Source of the DNA: JAPPLB01 sp965208945
GTDB lineage: Bacteria > Acidobacteriota > Terriglobia > Bryobacterales > UBA6623
Length of the DNA stretch: 64,000 nt
Direction of reading: 5' to 3'
NCBI GenBank assembly: GCA_965208945.1
Contig: OZ242366.1
Span: 1,054,001 to 1,118,000 of the forward strand
Shown here: piece after piece, positions 34,615 through 42,723 of the stretch
Layout: each line of letters begins with the position of its first letter
Numbering within the stretch: the stretch's first letter is position 1
Position numbers and translations under genes: made by a program
The notes under the pieces: generated by a model
Told to the model about the DNA's origin: nothing
Seen by the model: the letters and a program-made list of their open reading frames with translations, nothing else
Databases searched by the model: none

Positions 34615-35385
34615 TCAGGGAGAAAAGCGTTCCATCAAGGCATCCGCATGGGCGCGTATGCGGCCGTCTTCCTGTTGCGTCCATGTCTCAAGGAGCTTCC
34701 GCCAGGAACAGGACACGAAGGTTACTTCATCATCGGCCACGGTTGCGGCGAAACGTTCGATCTCTTCCCGGTGCCGGGCCTTTGCCCCTTCGTCTACCGG
34801 TTCTCCTCTTCCCGGCCAGAAATTCGGTTCCGCGTAGACATAGAAGAGGATGGGCGCGAGGGCTCGGAACTCGGGCCTCTTGTGGACCGCGGTCCGGAGC
34901 GCGAAAGCGTGCTTGAACAGTTGCGCGGCATCCAGATGCCGGTAGCAGTCCGGCTCGCCGTGCAATCCGTCGCGAATGCTTTCGTATCCCTTCATCCGGT
35001 TGCCCCAGACCGGACGCCAGTATGCGTCGCTCAGCGACGACTTCTTACTGCCCCGGAACGGCTCGAATCGTTTTGATTCGATGCCGATGAACGCGGATGG
35101 CGTCGTCACGAGGCAATCGAGGACGGGATGCCGTCCCCCGCGCCACGGGAAGCGAACCTCGGCTTCGAGCATCAGCGTGAGCGCGGGCCATGTTTCGCCG
35201 TCGCACCCGGGCAGGGGCGGCAGATCCGCCGCCTTGCAAAGAAAGAAGCCGAAAGCGTTGGCGGCGAGCGCCGCGGACGATTCCGGGCTGTCGAACTTCC
35301 CGCTCGCGATTTCGTTGCCGGCAGCCGCGTTGAATATGGCCTCGATTTTCGGCCCGGGAACGCCGGGCAGGAACCTGCCGGTCAT
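34615..35385 (-). CDS. PD-(D/E)XK-type putative restriction endonuclease (PGN_0703-like)
   Basis: A 256-residue protein. After an N-terminal FLPGVPGPKIEAIFN segment comes a nuclease core with D90 (PVLDCLV) and ExK at 103-105 (FIGIESKRFEP), preceded by a conserved-looking EAEVRFPWRGG strand. This arrangement resembles the PGN_0703 family of putative restriction endonucleases. Its ATG overlaps the stop of the next nuclease-like gene by 4 nt (ATGA at 35385-35382), so the two are coupled. It lies in the direct-repeat-bounded insertion. No methyltransferase was seen, so a classical restriction-modification role is doubtful. Confidence 0.7.
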   Translation of the reverse strand: MTGRFLPGVPGPKIEAIFNAAAGNEIASGKFDSPESSAALAANAFGFFLCKAADLPPLPGCDGETWPALTLMLEAEVRFPWRGGRHPVLDCLVTTPSAFIGIESKRFEPFRGSKKSSLSDAYWRPVWGNRMKGYESIRDGLHGEPDCYRHLDAAQLFKHAFALRTAVHKRPEFRALAPILFYVYAEPNFWPGRGEPVDEGAKARHREEIERFAATVADDEVTFVSCSWRKLLETWTQQEDGRIRAHADALMERFSP

Positions 35386-36137
35386 GGCCGCCCTCCGTCC
35401 GCTTCGGGGTACACGGAGGCCAGTCCGTCGAAGGCGTCGCGAACCTTGCGGCCCGCCTCGGTGAGTTCGGTAGTGCCGCATTCCGCGCGGACTTGCTCCC
35501 CGTTGGCAAACGGCAGACTGTCGAACCAGTCGGAGAACGCCAGCACGTCAAGGGAGATCGACAACCCGTCTATCCTTGATCCGATATCGAACCACGCCAG
35601 GTTTTCGCGTGCTCGCGAGAGGCAATGCCAGAGGCCCGGGTCCGTGTAGTAATGGGCCGGCGCCGCGACCTGGAGCGAGATATCACAGGCGTCCATCACC
35701 GAACCGCGCCAGACCGGCAGCCTGTTTCTGTGCAACCGGCAATACAGATACGCGGCGCCGTAGCGAAGAACCTGCTGCACTGCTTCGGACGGGCTGTCGC
35801 TGTCCCATTTCAGTTCGACCAGACGCGCTCGCCTGCCCGATCTGCTCCAGTGCACAAGATCGATGTTGCTGTGTCTGCTCCTGGAAGAGTCTCCGATACC
35901 CGATGCGGTCGGACACTGATTGAACCACTCCGGCATACGCCCGTTCTCGGCCAGCATGGCGACGGCTTTCTCAAGCATCGTCTCGCGGCTTCGGTTATGG
36001 GAACTGATGTCGGTTGCTCGTCGAAGCTGCCAGAGTTTTTTTGAATTCGACGAAGGATGCGGAATATTGGCCTCCATCTGCCTGAGGATTTCCGCAATGT
36101 CCTCCATCCCCCTCGTCCCGTCGAACAGGCTCGCCAT
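35382..36137 (-). CDS. PD-(D/E)XK nuclease-like protein
   Basis: A 251-residue protein. A helical N-terminal third (MEDIAEILRQMEANIP ... MLEKAVAMLAENGRMPEWF) precedes a nuclease core with D93 (NIDLVHW) and ExK at 108-110 (RLVELKWDSD), followed by the helix EAVQQVLRYGAAYLY typical of this fold. It is probably translated together with the downstream endonuclease-like gene. It sits in the insertion. Specificity cannot be read from sequence. Confidence 0.65.
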   Translation of the reverse strand: MASLFDGTRGMEDIAEILRQMEANIPHPSSNSKKLWQLRRATDISSHNRSRETMLEKAVAMLAENGRMPEWFNQCPTASGIGDSSRSRHSNIDLVHWSRSGRRARLVELKWDSDSPSEAVQQVLRYGAAYLYCRLHRNRLPVWRGSVMDACDISLQVAAPAHYYTDPGLWHCLSRARENLAWFDIGSRIDGLSISLDVLAFSDWFDSLPFANGEQVRAECGTTELTEAGRKVRDAFDGLASVYPEADGGRP

Positions 36138-36264
36138 CCTTTCCTCCTTTTATGAGTCGTTGCGTTCTTCCTCCGTGCCGGCCGCGGCATCTCGGTGACG
36201 GCTTCGCGCCGGCCTTCCCATGGCGCCATGTGCCCGCTCGATCTGCTCCGGCAACTCAAGAAGC

Positions 36265-36536
36265 TTACTCGATAACGATCGTCACGGTATTCGTGGCGGT
36301 CTCTGACGCGGTGACGACCACGTTGACCTCGCCCACACCCACCAAGCTGCGCGGCAGCGTACCGATCTCGACCTGATCCAAGCCAGCAAATTCCCCTTGT
36401 GCTACCGCGAACATCACCGGCCCGGGGCGGCCAGGAGTGAAGAGTCGCTGTGTCCAACCATGTCGAGCGGGATGTGCGGAGCAGCGTCTTGAGGGTTCGG
36501 GATTGCCGCACCGAGTTTCTCAACCGCCTTACTGAC
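36265..36536 (-). pseudogene. C-terminal remnant of a TIGR03437-type secreted protein
   Basis: On the minus strand the frame ending at the TAA (36267-36265) reads ...GEFAGLDQVEIGTLPRSLVG VGEVNVVVTASETATNTVTIVIE. It is open only back to about 36536, with no start or signal peptide. The GLDQV...PRSL.G.G...V..T....TNTV pattern is the tail domain (TIGR03437) that caps many Solibacter/Bryobacter NHL- or repeat-rich surface proteins. It is therefore a broken gene end. The rest of the 36138-36635 gap holds nothing else recognisable. Confidence 0.65.
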
Positions 36537-36635
36537 CACTAGTCACTAACCGCTCTCCCCACCCAGGGTACCTGCCCGATCACCCTGCCGTCCTTCGCGA
36601 AGGGCACCTTTTCGTCACAGGAATGTGACGCTCGA

Positions 36636-37505
36636 TCAGAGCCCCCGCGCCGGATTCGTCCAGATCGGCTGTGTCACGAACGCTCCCCCCTCATGCCCCT
36701 CGAAGCCGATCCCTGCTATCGAGGCCGGCATCAGAGGGTCTCCCCGAATCTCGAGCGTTCCTTCTGTCATGGCAGTACAGGCAAGGTGTTGATTCAGCAG
36801 GAACGGTTGGTGATGCCCGGCGCCGAAGCTCAAGGTGGCTCTGCAAAGTTCGGTCCCGTCAAAGCCGCTGCGGGCGATCAGTGTCACATCCTGAGCCGCC
36901 ATCGACACCAACGCCAGAGAAGGAGTGAACCCGCCCCCTGCCAGGTACGGCATGAAGGCCGTCTTGTGAAGGCGGCTCGACAGCGGAATGCCGGCCATGA
37001 ACGGCGGGCGGCCCGGCACCAGGTTCACGAACGTCGCGTTGACCGCCACCGATTCGGCGGGGGTCATCCTTACCACGGCATAACCAATGGCCGCGGCAGA
37101 GCCGTTCGGGATCGTCACTTGTGCCCCGTAGCCTCCCGGAGAGAGCGTCCCCTGAAATCCAGTGGCAGGCGTGCCGGTCATGTCATCGGAATCCTCGGCG
37201 AGTGGCATGTTCATGGATTCCCCGTTCGCGTCGTAGAAGTTCACTTCGAACGTCGCCATGGTCTCCGAGACGTTGCTGGCCTGGAAGATCATGAAGAACC
37301 CCCCGGTTTCCGGAGTACCGCTGTTGGCGATCTGGGGAAGGATCTCGTCGCCCGGGGCGATCACGATGCCGGGCGGCGATAGGGTTGCTTTGGTTTGCCA
37401 GTCCGGGATGGGCTCGAAGTAGGGGCCTGCGGGCCGCGGCATGGCTTGCGCCATCGAACTCAGGGCCAACAGAAACAGCACGGCCACTCTTGTGAAGTTC
37501 ATCAC
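36636..37505 (-). CDS. Secreted protein of unknown function, acidobacterial type
   Basis: A 289-residue protein with a signal peptide (NFTRVAVLFLLALSSMAQA). The body is beta-rich (LPQIANSGTPETGGFFMIFQ, TFEVNFYDANGESMNMPL, AIGYAVVRMTPAESVAVNATF). It resembles the secreted immunoglobulin-like domains common in Solibacter-type proteins, where a phrase such as P-x-IAxGGG-W-x-T-x-F-x-L-x-N precedes NF-x-D-x-NG. No enzyme motif is present. It lies downstream of the NHL-repeat gene on the same strand and is probably co-transcribed. Confidence 0.7.
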   Translation of the reverse strand: MMNFTRVAVLFLLALSSMAQAMPRPAGPYFEPIPDWQTKATLSPPGIVIAPGDEILPQIANSGTPETGGFFMIFQASNVSETMATFEVNFYDANGESMNMPLAEDSDDMTGTPATGFQGTLSPGGYGAQVTIPNGSAAAIGYAVVRMTPAESVAVNATFVNLVPGRPPFMAGIPLSSRLHKTAFMPYLAGGGFTPSLALVSMAAQDVTLIARSGFDGTELCRATLSFGAGHHQPFLLNQHLACTAMTEGTLEIRGDPLMPASIAGIGFEGHEGGAFVTQPIWTNPARGL

Positions 37506-37527
37506 TTTTTCCTCCTGAATGTATGTG

Positions 37528-39720
37528 TCAGAACGGCAGAAGATCGCGTATTCCTTCTAACAGCGGCGCTTGCTCGCCGCCGCTGTCAGTGAGCTGAGTC
37601 AGCACTCGGACCCGGCGGTTGAACCAACCGGCGATGTAGACGTTGCCTCCCCCGCCCACCGCTATGCCTCTGGGGTTGGCTAGCTGGGCTTGAGTCGCCG
37701 GGCCGCCGTCCCCGCCGAAACCTCGCTCGCCCGTGCCTGCGATGGTGGTGATGGTTCCCGATGGATCCACCCTGCGAATCCGGTGGTTGCCAAAATCGGC
37801 AATGTAAAGGCTGCCCGCAACGTCCGTCGCCACGCCATAGGGTGAATATAGCTGTGCCTCGACTGCCGGGCCGCCGTCCCCGCCGAAACCTCGCTCTCCT
37901 GTGCCCGCAAAGGTGCTGATGATGCCGGACAGGTCCACCTTGCGAATCCGGTGGTTGCTAATATCGGCGATGTAGACATTGCCCCCGCTGTCCAGTGCAA
38001 CCCCATTGGGGTAGGATAGTTGCGCCGCGGTCGCCGGGCCGCCGTCCCCGCCGAAACCTCGCTCTCCCGTACCCGCGATGGTGCTGATGGTCCCCGATGG
38101 ATCCACCCTGCGAATCCGGTGGTTGCCCCAATCGGCGATGTAGACATTGCCCGCCCCGTCCACTGCTACGCCTGTGGGGGTGTACAACTGCGCCTCGACC
38201 GCCGGGCCGCCGTCCCCGCCGAACCCTCGCTCTCCCGTACCCGCGATGGTGCTAATGATGCCGGACGGGTCCACCTTGCGGATCCGCTGGTTGAGACTAT
38301 CGGAGATGTAGACGTTGCCCAACCCGTCCACTGCGACGCCTCCGGGGTTGGCTAGCTGGGCTTGGGTTGCTGGGCCGCCGTCCCCGCCGAACCCTCGCTC
38401 TCCCGTACCCGCAATGGTGGTGATAGTTCCCGTGGAGTCCACCCTGCGAATCCGGTGGTTGTTCCTATCGGCGATGTAGACGTTGCCCAACCCGTCCACA
38501 GCCACGTCATCTGGGTAGATTAGCTGGGCTTGGGTCGCTGGGCCGCCGTCTCCGAACTCTCCGGTCCCCGCGACGGTTGTGATCGTCCCCGAGGAGTCCA
38601 CCCTGCGAATCCGGTGGTTGCTCGAATCGGCGATGTAGATGTTGCCCGCGCCATCCGTCGCCACGCCATCGGGACTGTTTACCCGGGCCGAGGTGGCCGG
38701 GCCGCTATCCCCGCTGAACCCTCGCTCCCCCGTGCCCGCGATGGTGGTGATGGTTCCCGATGGATCCACCCTGCGAATCCGGTGGTTGTTCATATCGGCG
38801 ATGTAGAGGCCGCCGCCGCTGTCTGTCGCCACGCCATCGGGAAGGTGTAGCCGGGCCGCAGTGGCCGGGCCGCCGTCCCCGCCGAACCCTCGCTCACCCG
38901 TACCCGCGATGGTGCTGATGATTCCGGAGGAGTCCACCTTGCGGATCCGGAAGTTGAGTCTATCGGCGATGTAGACATTGCCCGCCCCGTCCACTGCTAC
39001 GCCTGTGGGGGTGTACAACTGCGCCTCGACCGCCGGGCCGCCGTCCCCGCCGAACCCTCGCTCTCCTGTGCCCGCAATGGTGCTGATGATGCCAGACGGG
39101 TCCACCCTGCGAATCCGGTGGTTGCCGGCGATGTAGACGTTGCCCGCCCCGTCCACTGCTACGCCTGTGGGGGAGTACAACTGCGCCTCGACCGCCAGGC
39201 CGCCGTCCCCGCCAAACCCTTGCTCTCCCGTGCCCACAATAGTGCTGATGATGCCGGACGAGTCCACCTTGCGGATCCGGCGGTTGCTCGAATCGGCGAT
39301 ATAGATGTTTCCCAACCCGTCCACCGCCACGCCTCCGGGGTTGGCTAGCTGGGCTTGGGTCGCCGGGCCGCCGTCCCCGCCGAACCCTCGCTCTCCCGTA
39401 CCCGCGATGGTAGTGATGGCTCCCGATGGATTCACCCTGCGAATCCGGTGGTTGATACCACCGGCGATGTAGACGTTTCCCAACCCGTCTGCCGCCACGC
39501 CCCGAGGGTAGGTTAGCCCGGCTGCAGTGGCTGGGCCGCCATCTCCAACCTCCCACGTGCCCGCGAACGTGGAGATCGTCCAGTCATCAGAAGGTTGCGC
39601 CCCAGCACCCGCAGCGAGAAGCACGGCGCACAAAGCAAGTTGTGCGGCGCGAACACCCCCGCCGCAGTCTCGGCAACTCCTTATGCCAGTACGAACTTTT
39701 TTAATTTTCATTGAGTGCAT
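37528..39720 (-). CDS. Secreted NHL-repeat protein (12 repeats, two propellers predicted)
   Basis: A 730-residue protein starting at the ATG (39720) preceded by GGGAG. After the signal region (VRAAQLALCAVLLAAGAGAQ) come twelve tandem NHL repeats of about 56 residues. Their consensus is STIAGTGERGFGGDGGPA, then GVAVDGAGNVYIAD, then NHRIRRVD. Twelve repeats suit two six-bladed propellers. NHL proteins of this type in acidobacteria usually end in a TIGR03437 domain. This one stops after repeat 12 with a short tail (LLEGIRDLLPF), and an orphan TIGR03437 tail lies 1.1 kb further downstream. It is probably a surface binding protein. Confidence 0.9.
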   Translation of the reverse strand: MHSMKIKKVRTGIRSCRDCGGGVRAAQLALCAVLLAAGAGAQPSDDWTISTFAGTWEVGDGGPATAAGLTYPRGVAADGLGNVYIAGGINHRIRRVNPSGAITTIAGTGERGFGGDGGPATQAQLANPGGVAVDGLGNIYIADSSNRRIRKVDSSGIISTIVGTGEQGFGGDGGLAVEAQLYSPTGVAVDGAGNVYIAGNHRIRRVDPSGIISTIAGTGERGFGGDGGPAVEAQLYTPTGVAVDGAGNVYIADRLNFRIRKVDSSGIISTIAGTGERGFGGDGGPATAARLHLPDGVATDSGGGLYIADMNNHRIRRVDPSGTITTIAGTGERGFSGDSGPATSARVNSPDGVATDGAGNIYIADSSNHRIRRVDSSGTITTVAGTGEFGDGGPATQAQLIYPDDVAVDGLGNVYIADRNNHRIRRVDSTGTITTIAGTGERGFGGDGGPATQAQLANPGGVAVDGLGNVYISDSLNQRIRKVDPSGIISTIAGTGERGFGGDGGPAVEAQLYTPTGVAVDGAGNVYIADWGNHRIRRVDPSGTISTIAGTGERGFGGDGGPATAAQLSYPNGVALDSGGNVYIADISNHRIRKVDLSGIISTFAGTGERGFGGDGGPAVEAQLYSPYGVATDVAGSLYIADFGNHRIRRVDPSGTITTIAGTGERGFGGDGGPATQAQLANPRGIAVGGGGNVYIAGWFNRRVRVLTQLTDSGGEQAPLLEGIRDLLPF

Positions 39721-39772
39721 CAAAGTCTCCCAATCGAACTACCCAGCAGACATGGCCGTGAGGCCGAGCCGC

Positions 39773-40609
39773 TCAGGCACGGCGGCTGACCGGCTGCAGG
39801 GCTTCGAATGCGTGCGGATTCCGGTCGAGATGGACAAGGTAAAGGGTCGGCGGACAGTCGAAAGACGGCCTCGATTTGCACAATCCATCGACGACTTCCC
39901 CGATGTTCGTATGTGTCGCCATGCATTCGACAGACACGCCGATTCGCGCCTCGACCGCCGAGGCGAGCCGGGCGAAAGCGAGGTTCCAGTCGCCTGCCGC
40001 CCGGCGTTTGAGTCCGGAGTCGAGCCAATCGCGCCACCAGGATCTCGGCCCCAACACCTGAACGATCGGTGGAGTTTCGGCGGCGATCTTGCAACCGAAG
40101 CGATTCCGGGCCTCTCTCGCCAGGACTCCGAGGTTAGCTTCGACGATAGCGGCGTAGCGCAGCCCTTCCATCCAAGCGTGCATCGGTGATTGGCCGCGGC
40201 CGCTACGCGGACATTTCAGTTCGACGACAATCAACCTGCCCCGGTCCGTGACGCCGAGCAGGTCGATCTTGCCGATGCCGTGGTTCGCCCGGATGGCCTT
40301 GAGCGGCATCTGGTAGTCGAGAAAGCGATGCCAACCGCCGTCGAGCCGCGGCCAGCAGCATGCAAGGTTCCAGAGCGCCATCGCATAGCGAGGCTCCCAC
40401 TGAATTCGAGGGGTGTCGGGATGCCTCCCCCGGGTTGTTCCGTCACGTCCGGAAAAATACGATGTCAATCGGCAAGGCGCGTTCGCCCATAATGCCCTGT
40501 ATTCGGCCGCCAGCGCATCCGGATCTACGGAGGCGATAGAATGTTGCAGACTGGGGTTGGATGCAGGCCACCGGTCGAGGAACAGGATCGATTCCCGCGG
40601 GTCAATCAT
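39773..40609 (-). CDS. PD-(D/E)XK nuclease-like protein, divergent from the XRE-ImmA gene
   Basis: A 278-residue protein. The core carries a GxGKID strand (NHGIGKIDLLGV, D116) and ExK at 130-132 (RLIVVELKCPRSGRG), then a helix (AWMEGLRYAAIVEANLG). These are the hallmarks of the PD-(D/E)XK superfamily; VVELK with a preceding D is typical of Mrr/Cas4/restriction-type folds. It is transcribed away from the XRE-ImmA/IrrE gene from a shared 135-bp region, so the regulator may control it. No partner methylase was found. Confidence 0.65.
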   Translation of the reverse strand: MIDPRESILFLDRWPASNPSLQHSIASVDPDALAAEYRALWANAPCRLTSYFSGRDGTTRGRHPDTPRIQWEPRYAMALWNLACCWPRLDGGWHRFLDYQMPLKAIRANHGIGKIDLLGVTDRGRLIVVELKCPRSGRGQSPMHAWMEGLRYAAIVEANLGVLAREARNRFGCKIAAETPPIVQVLGPRSWWRDWLDSGLKRRAAGDWNLAFARLASAVEARIGVSVECMATHTNIGEVVDGLCKSRPSFDCPPTLYLVHLDRNPHAFEALQPVSRRA

Positions 40610-40633
40610 CGTTCATTCCTTGTATTGCGGTTC

Positions 40634-40653
40634 GCCCGGCTGCCTAGCCGGGC
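40634..40653. terminator. Perfect hairpin between divergent island genes
   Basis: GCCCGGCT-GCCT-AGCCGGGC: an 8-bp GC-rich stem with a 4-nt loop and no T-run on either side. As it lies between divergent genes it is more likely a protein-binding or RNA-structure element than a terminator; the type label is provisional. Confidence 0.35.
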
Positions 40654-40702
40654 ACGGAAGGCCCTGCCGGCCTCAATGGCATCGAAACGTCGACCAAAGC
40701 GA

Positions 40703-40750
40703 CAACAAGTTTGTCAGTTTACATTTACAGATATTTTTATAGTTTTGTCA
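40703..40750 (+). promoter_or_regulatory. AT-rich promoter/operator of the XRE-ImmA gene
   Basis: A short AT-rich stretch in GC-rich surroundings. It contains the inverted repeat GACAACAAGTTTGTC (GACAA/TTGTC arms) and a later TTTTGTCAACTATCGTCA. A TTGTCA-like -35 and a TATTTTTATAGT -10 region can be read between them. Repeated TTGTC words suggest autoregulation by the XRE domain, as in phage-type repressors. Confidence 0.45.
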
Positions 40751-41890
40751 ACTATCGTCACGAGGAAAAACCGGATAGGCCGACGAATCAGGCTGTCCCG
40801 CACTGCCGCCGGGTTGTCTCTTCGTGCTCTGTCTTCCAAGATCGACAACCGAGTGACCGCGCAGGCGATCGGCAAATACGAGCACGGCGAATCGATGCCG
40901 AGCACAGGCGTCCTCACCGCGCTCGCCGACGCGCTCGGCGTGTCCACGACTTATCTGACCGGCAGCCGGGACATGACTCTGGAGGCCGTCGAGTTCCGCA
41001 GGAAGACGCTCGCAGGTAAACGGGAAGAAGATCAGATCAAGGCTCGAGTCCTGCGCTTGCTGGAACGTTATCTCGCGGTCGAGGAGCTACTCGGCCTGAC
41101 GAGCACGTCCTGGGACAAGCCTCGGGGATCCCCCTGGCCCGTACTGCACGATCTTTCCGAGGTCGAGCACGCCGCGCGCGGATTGCGCGCCCATTGGGGC
41201 CTGGGCCTCGATCCGATCCCCAACCTGGGCGAGCTTCTGGAAGAGCGAGGGATCAAGGTTCTCGCCATGGACCTTACCGCTATCGACGGCTTGACGGTGT
41301 GGGTGCGCCGCGAAGACGCGAGCACCACGCCCGTGATTGTCGTGAACCAGGGGCACTGGGGCGAGCGTCAGCGGTTTACGCTGGCTCACGAACTGGGTCA
41401 CATTGTTCTTGATGTTGCTCCGAGGATCGACGGTGAAAATGCCGCTCACCGCTTCGCCGCGGCGCTGCTGATGCCCGCGGAGCCGCTGCGGGCGGAGGTC
41501 GGCCGGTGCCGCAAGTCCATCGGCTGGGGCGAATTGCTCGAGCTCAAGCGGATATTCGGCATCAGCGTGCAGGCTCTGACCCTGCGCTGCGAAGAACTCG
41601 GCATCTTCAGCCCGGCTCTGTCCCGGCGGCTGTTCGATGAGTTCATCCGCCGCGGCTGGCGCAGGCCGCCCTATCGGGAGCCTTGCGCCATGGTGGGTGA
41701 GAAGCCCAGGCGTTTCGAACGGCTGGTCTGCCGCGCAATGTCGGAAGGAGCGGTCTCAGCGGACGAGGCGGCCGAACTTCTGGGAATCCCGGTCCGCGAT
41801 CTGAACCTCCTGATGGAGGAGCCGGACCCCAAGCGCATGGATACAGAGGCCGGAAGACCGCCCTTGCAAGGCCAGTTTCGGATGCCTTGA
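40745..41890 (+). CDS. XRE-family regulator fused to ImmA/IrrE metallopeptidase
   Basis: From a TTG start this is 381 residues. The N-terminal helix-turn-helix (RRIRLSRTAAGLSLRALSSK ... QAIGKYEHGESMPS) is of Cro/CI type. The ImmA/IrrE zinc-protease domain has HELGH at 215-219, with the third ligand probably E231 in ENAAHRFAAALLMP. The C-terminal region (about 330-381) is extra. Such fusions act as protease-regulators of mobile elements, toxin systems or stress responses. The start is uncertain: an upstream ATG (40676) would add 23 residues but would place the apparent promoter inside the gene. Confidence 0.85.
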   Translation: MSTIVTRKNRIGRRIRLSRTAAGLSLRALSSKIDNRVTAQAIGKYEHGESMPSTGVLTALADALGVSTTYLTGSRDMTLEAVEFRRKTLAGKREEDQIKARVLRLLERYLAVEELLGLTSTSWDKPRGSPWPVLHDLSEVEHAARGLRAHWGLGLDPIPNLGELLEERGIKVLAMDLTAIDGLTVWVRREDASTTPVIVVNQGHWGERQRFTLAHELGHIVLDVAPRIDGENAAHRFAAALLMPAEPLRAEVGRCRKSIGWGELLELKRIFGISVQALTLRCEELGIFSPALSRRLFDEFIRRGWRRPPYREPCAMVGEKPRRFERLVCRAMSEGAVSADEAAELLGIPVRDLNLLMEEPDPKRMDTEAGRPPLQGQFRMP

Positions 41891-41904
41891 ACCTCCATAA
41901 AACG

Positions 41905-42034
41905 GCTTTTCCCGAACAACATGGTGGCTTCGTTTTCGGGGCACGAGCGCGAAGACGCCTACTTCCGGACCACGGAGGAGGCCCGGCAGGCTCCGCCGGC
42001 AGTGAACTTCAATGCGCCGCAGCCGGCGCAATAG
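41905..42034 (+). pseudogene. 3' fragment of lemA
   Basis: The frame reads FPNNMVASFSGHEREDAYFR and on to NFNAPQPAQ then TAG. It is the last roughly 42 codons of LemA with a few substitutions relative to the intact gene at 33916-34518. There is no start. It is a by-product of the duplication that flanks the island. Confidence 0.9.
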
Positions 42035-42085
42035 CCTGCTTCTTCACTTTTTCAACGAGCCGAGCATCTTGCGGAAGGCGGCTTC
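41905..42085. repeat. Right 181-bp direct repeat bounding the insertion
   Basis: Second arm of the repeat also found at 34389-34569. It contains the 3' end of a lemA-like gene (41905-42034) without its 5' part, and the 3' end of the intact minus-strand secreted-protein gene. The distance between equivalent bases is 7516 bp. Confidence 0.95.
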
Positions 42086-42574
42086 CGCTGCGTCGGTGGT
42101 TGCCTTGGGGGCGGTGAGCTTGAAAAACACCGGTCCCTGAGGGGCTTCGGCGATGGCGGCGAGCATGCGGTAACCCGGCTTGGGCGTGGCTTGGCGCGCC
42201 ATGGGGAAGGGTTTGAAGAGGTACGTGCCGGTGAGGTCGAGGGTGGTGACGGCGATGCCGTTGAAGCTGTCGCTGGAACGCTTCGCTAGCGAATCGGTCG
42301 GGCCGCCGTCGGGGGCGCGGAATTGACCGATCCAGCGCCTGACGTTGGCCTCGACGCTTCCGCCTTGTCCGGGGCCGAAGAAGTAGACGCCGCATTCGCC
42401 GTTTTCGTTGTCTCCTCCGGCGGCGGGGACGACGTAGTTGGCGGCGCGCATGCGTTTAGGCTGGGAGGTCCAGCCGTCGGGTGCGGTCCAGGTGAGGCCG
42501 CCGGCGGATTCGGCGAGGACAGCGGGCACGATGAAGGCTGTCAGGAAGATGAGGAGGAGGGGGTTGGGGCGCAT
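42044..42574 (-). CDS. Secreted protein of unknown function
   Basis: A 176-residue protein with a signal peptide (MRPNPLLLIFLTAFIVPAVLA). The compact beta-rich domain (LTWTAPDGWTSQPKRMRAAN, CGVYFFGPGQGGSVEANVRR WIGQF, FNGIAVTTLDLTGTY, MLAAIAEAPQGPVFFKL) ends with FRKMLGSLKK. This layout, a tryptophan-containing first strand, GVYFFGxGQGG and PVFFKLxGP, recurs in many bacterial secreted proteins without known function. It was originally the convergent neighbour of lemA and is now separated from the intact lemA by the insertion. Confidence 0.75.
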   Translation of the reverse strand: MRPNPLLLIFLTAFIVPAVLAESAGGLTWTAPDGWTSQPKRMRAANYVVPAAGGDNENGECGVYFFGPGQGGSVEANVRRWIGQFRAPDGGPTDSLAKRSSDSFNGIAVTTLDLTGTYLFKPFPMARQATPKPGYRMLAAIAEAPQGPVFFKLTAPKATTDAAEAAFRKMLGSLKK

Positions 42575-42639
42575 GTGTATTAGTCTACAGTCTGGGTGAG
42601 AGCGGCCGGGAACGCGGTGTTCAGAGCTCGTGCCGAGTC

Positions 42640-42723
42640 GTGTTTTGCGAAGCTCCACGATACTTGACTCGAGTCTCTTGCTCCCTACCTTGCCACATAC
42701 AAGGTGGTGGGGTATGCAGGCTA
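42640..42723 (+). repeat. Remnant of an inverted-repeat element at the queF end
   Basis: Only the right terminus is recognisable (GGTGGTGGGGTATGCAGGCTA). The final CTA (42721-42723) is the complement of the queF stop codon TAG. Confidence 0.6.

Noticed and set aside
37680..39560. Regularly spaced repeats on DNA level, considered as a CRISPR or minisatellite
   Set aside because: They are the codons of NHL repeats with a period near 168 bp in one intact frame.
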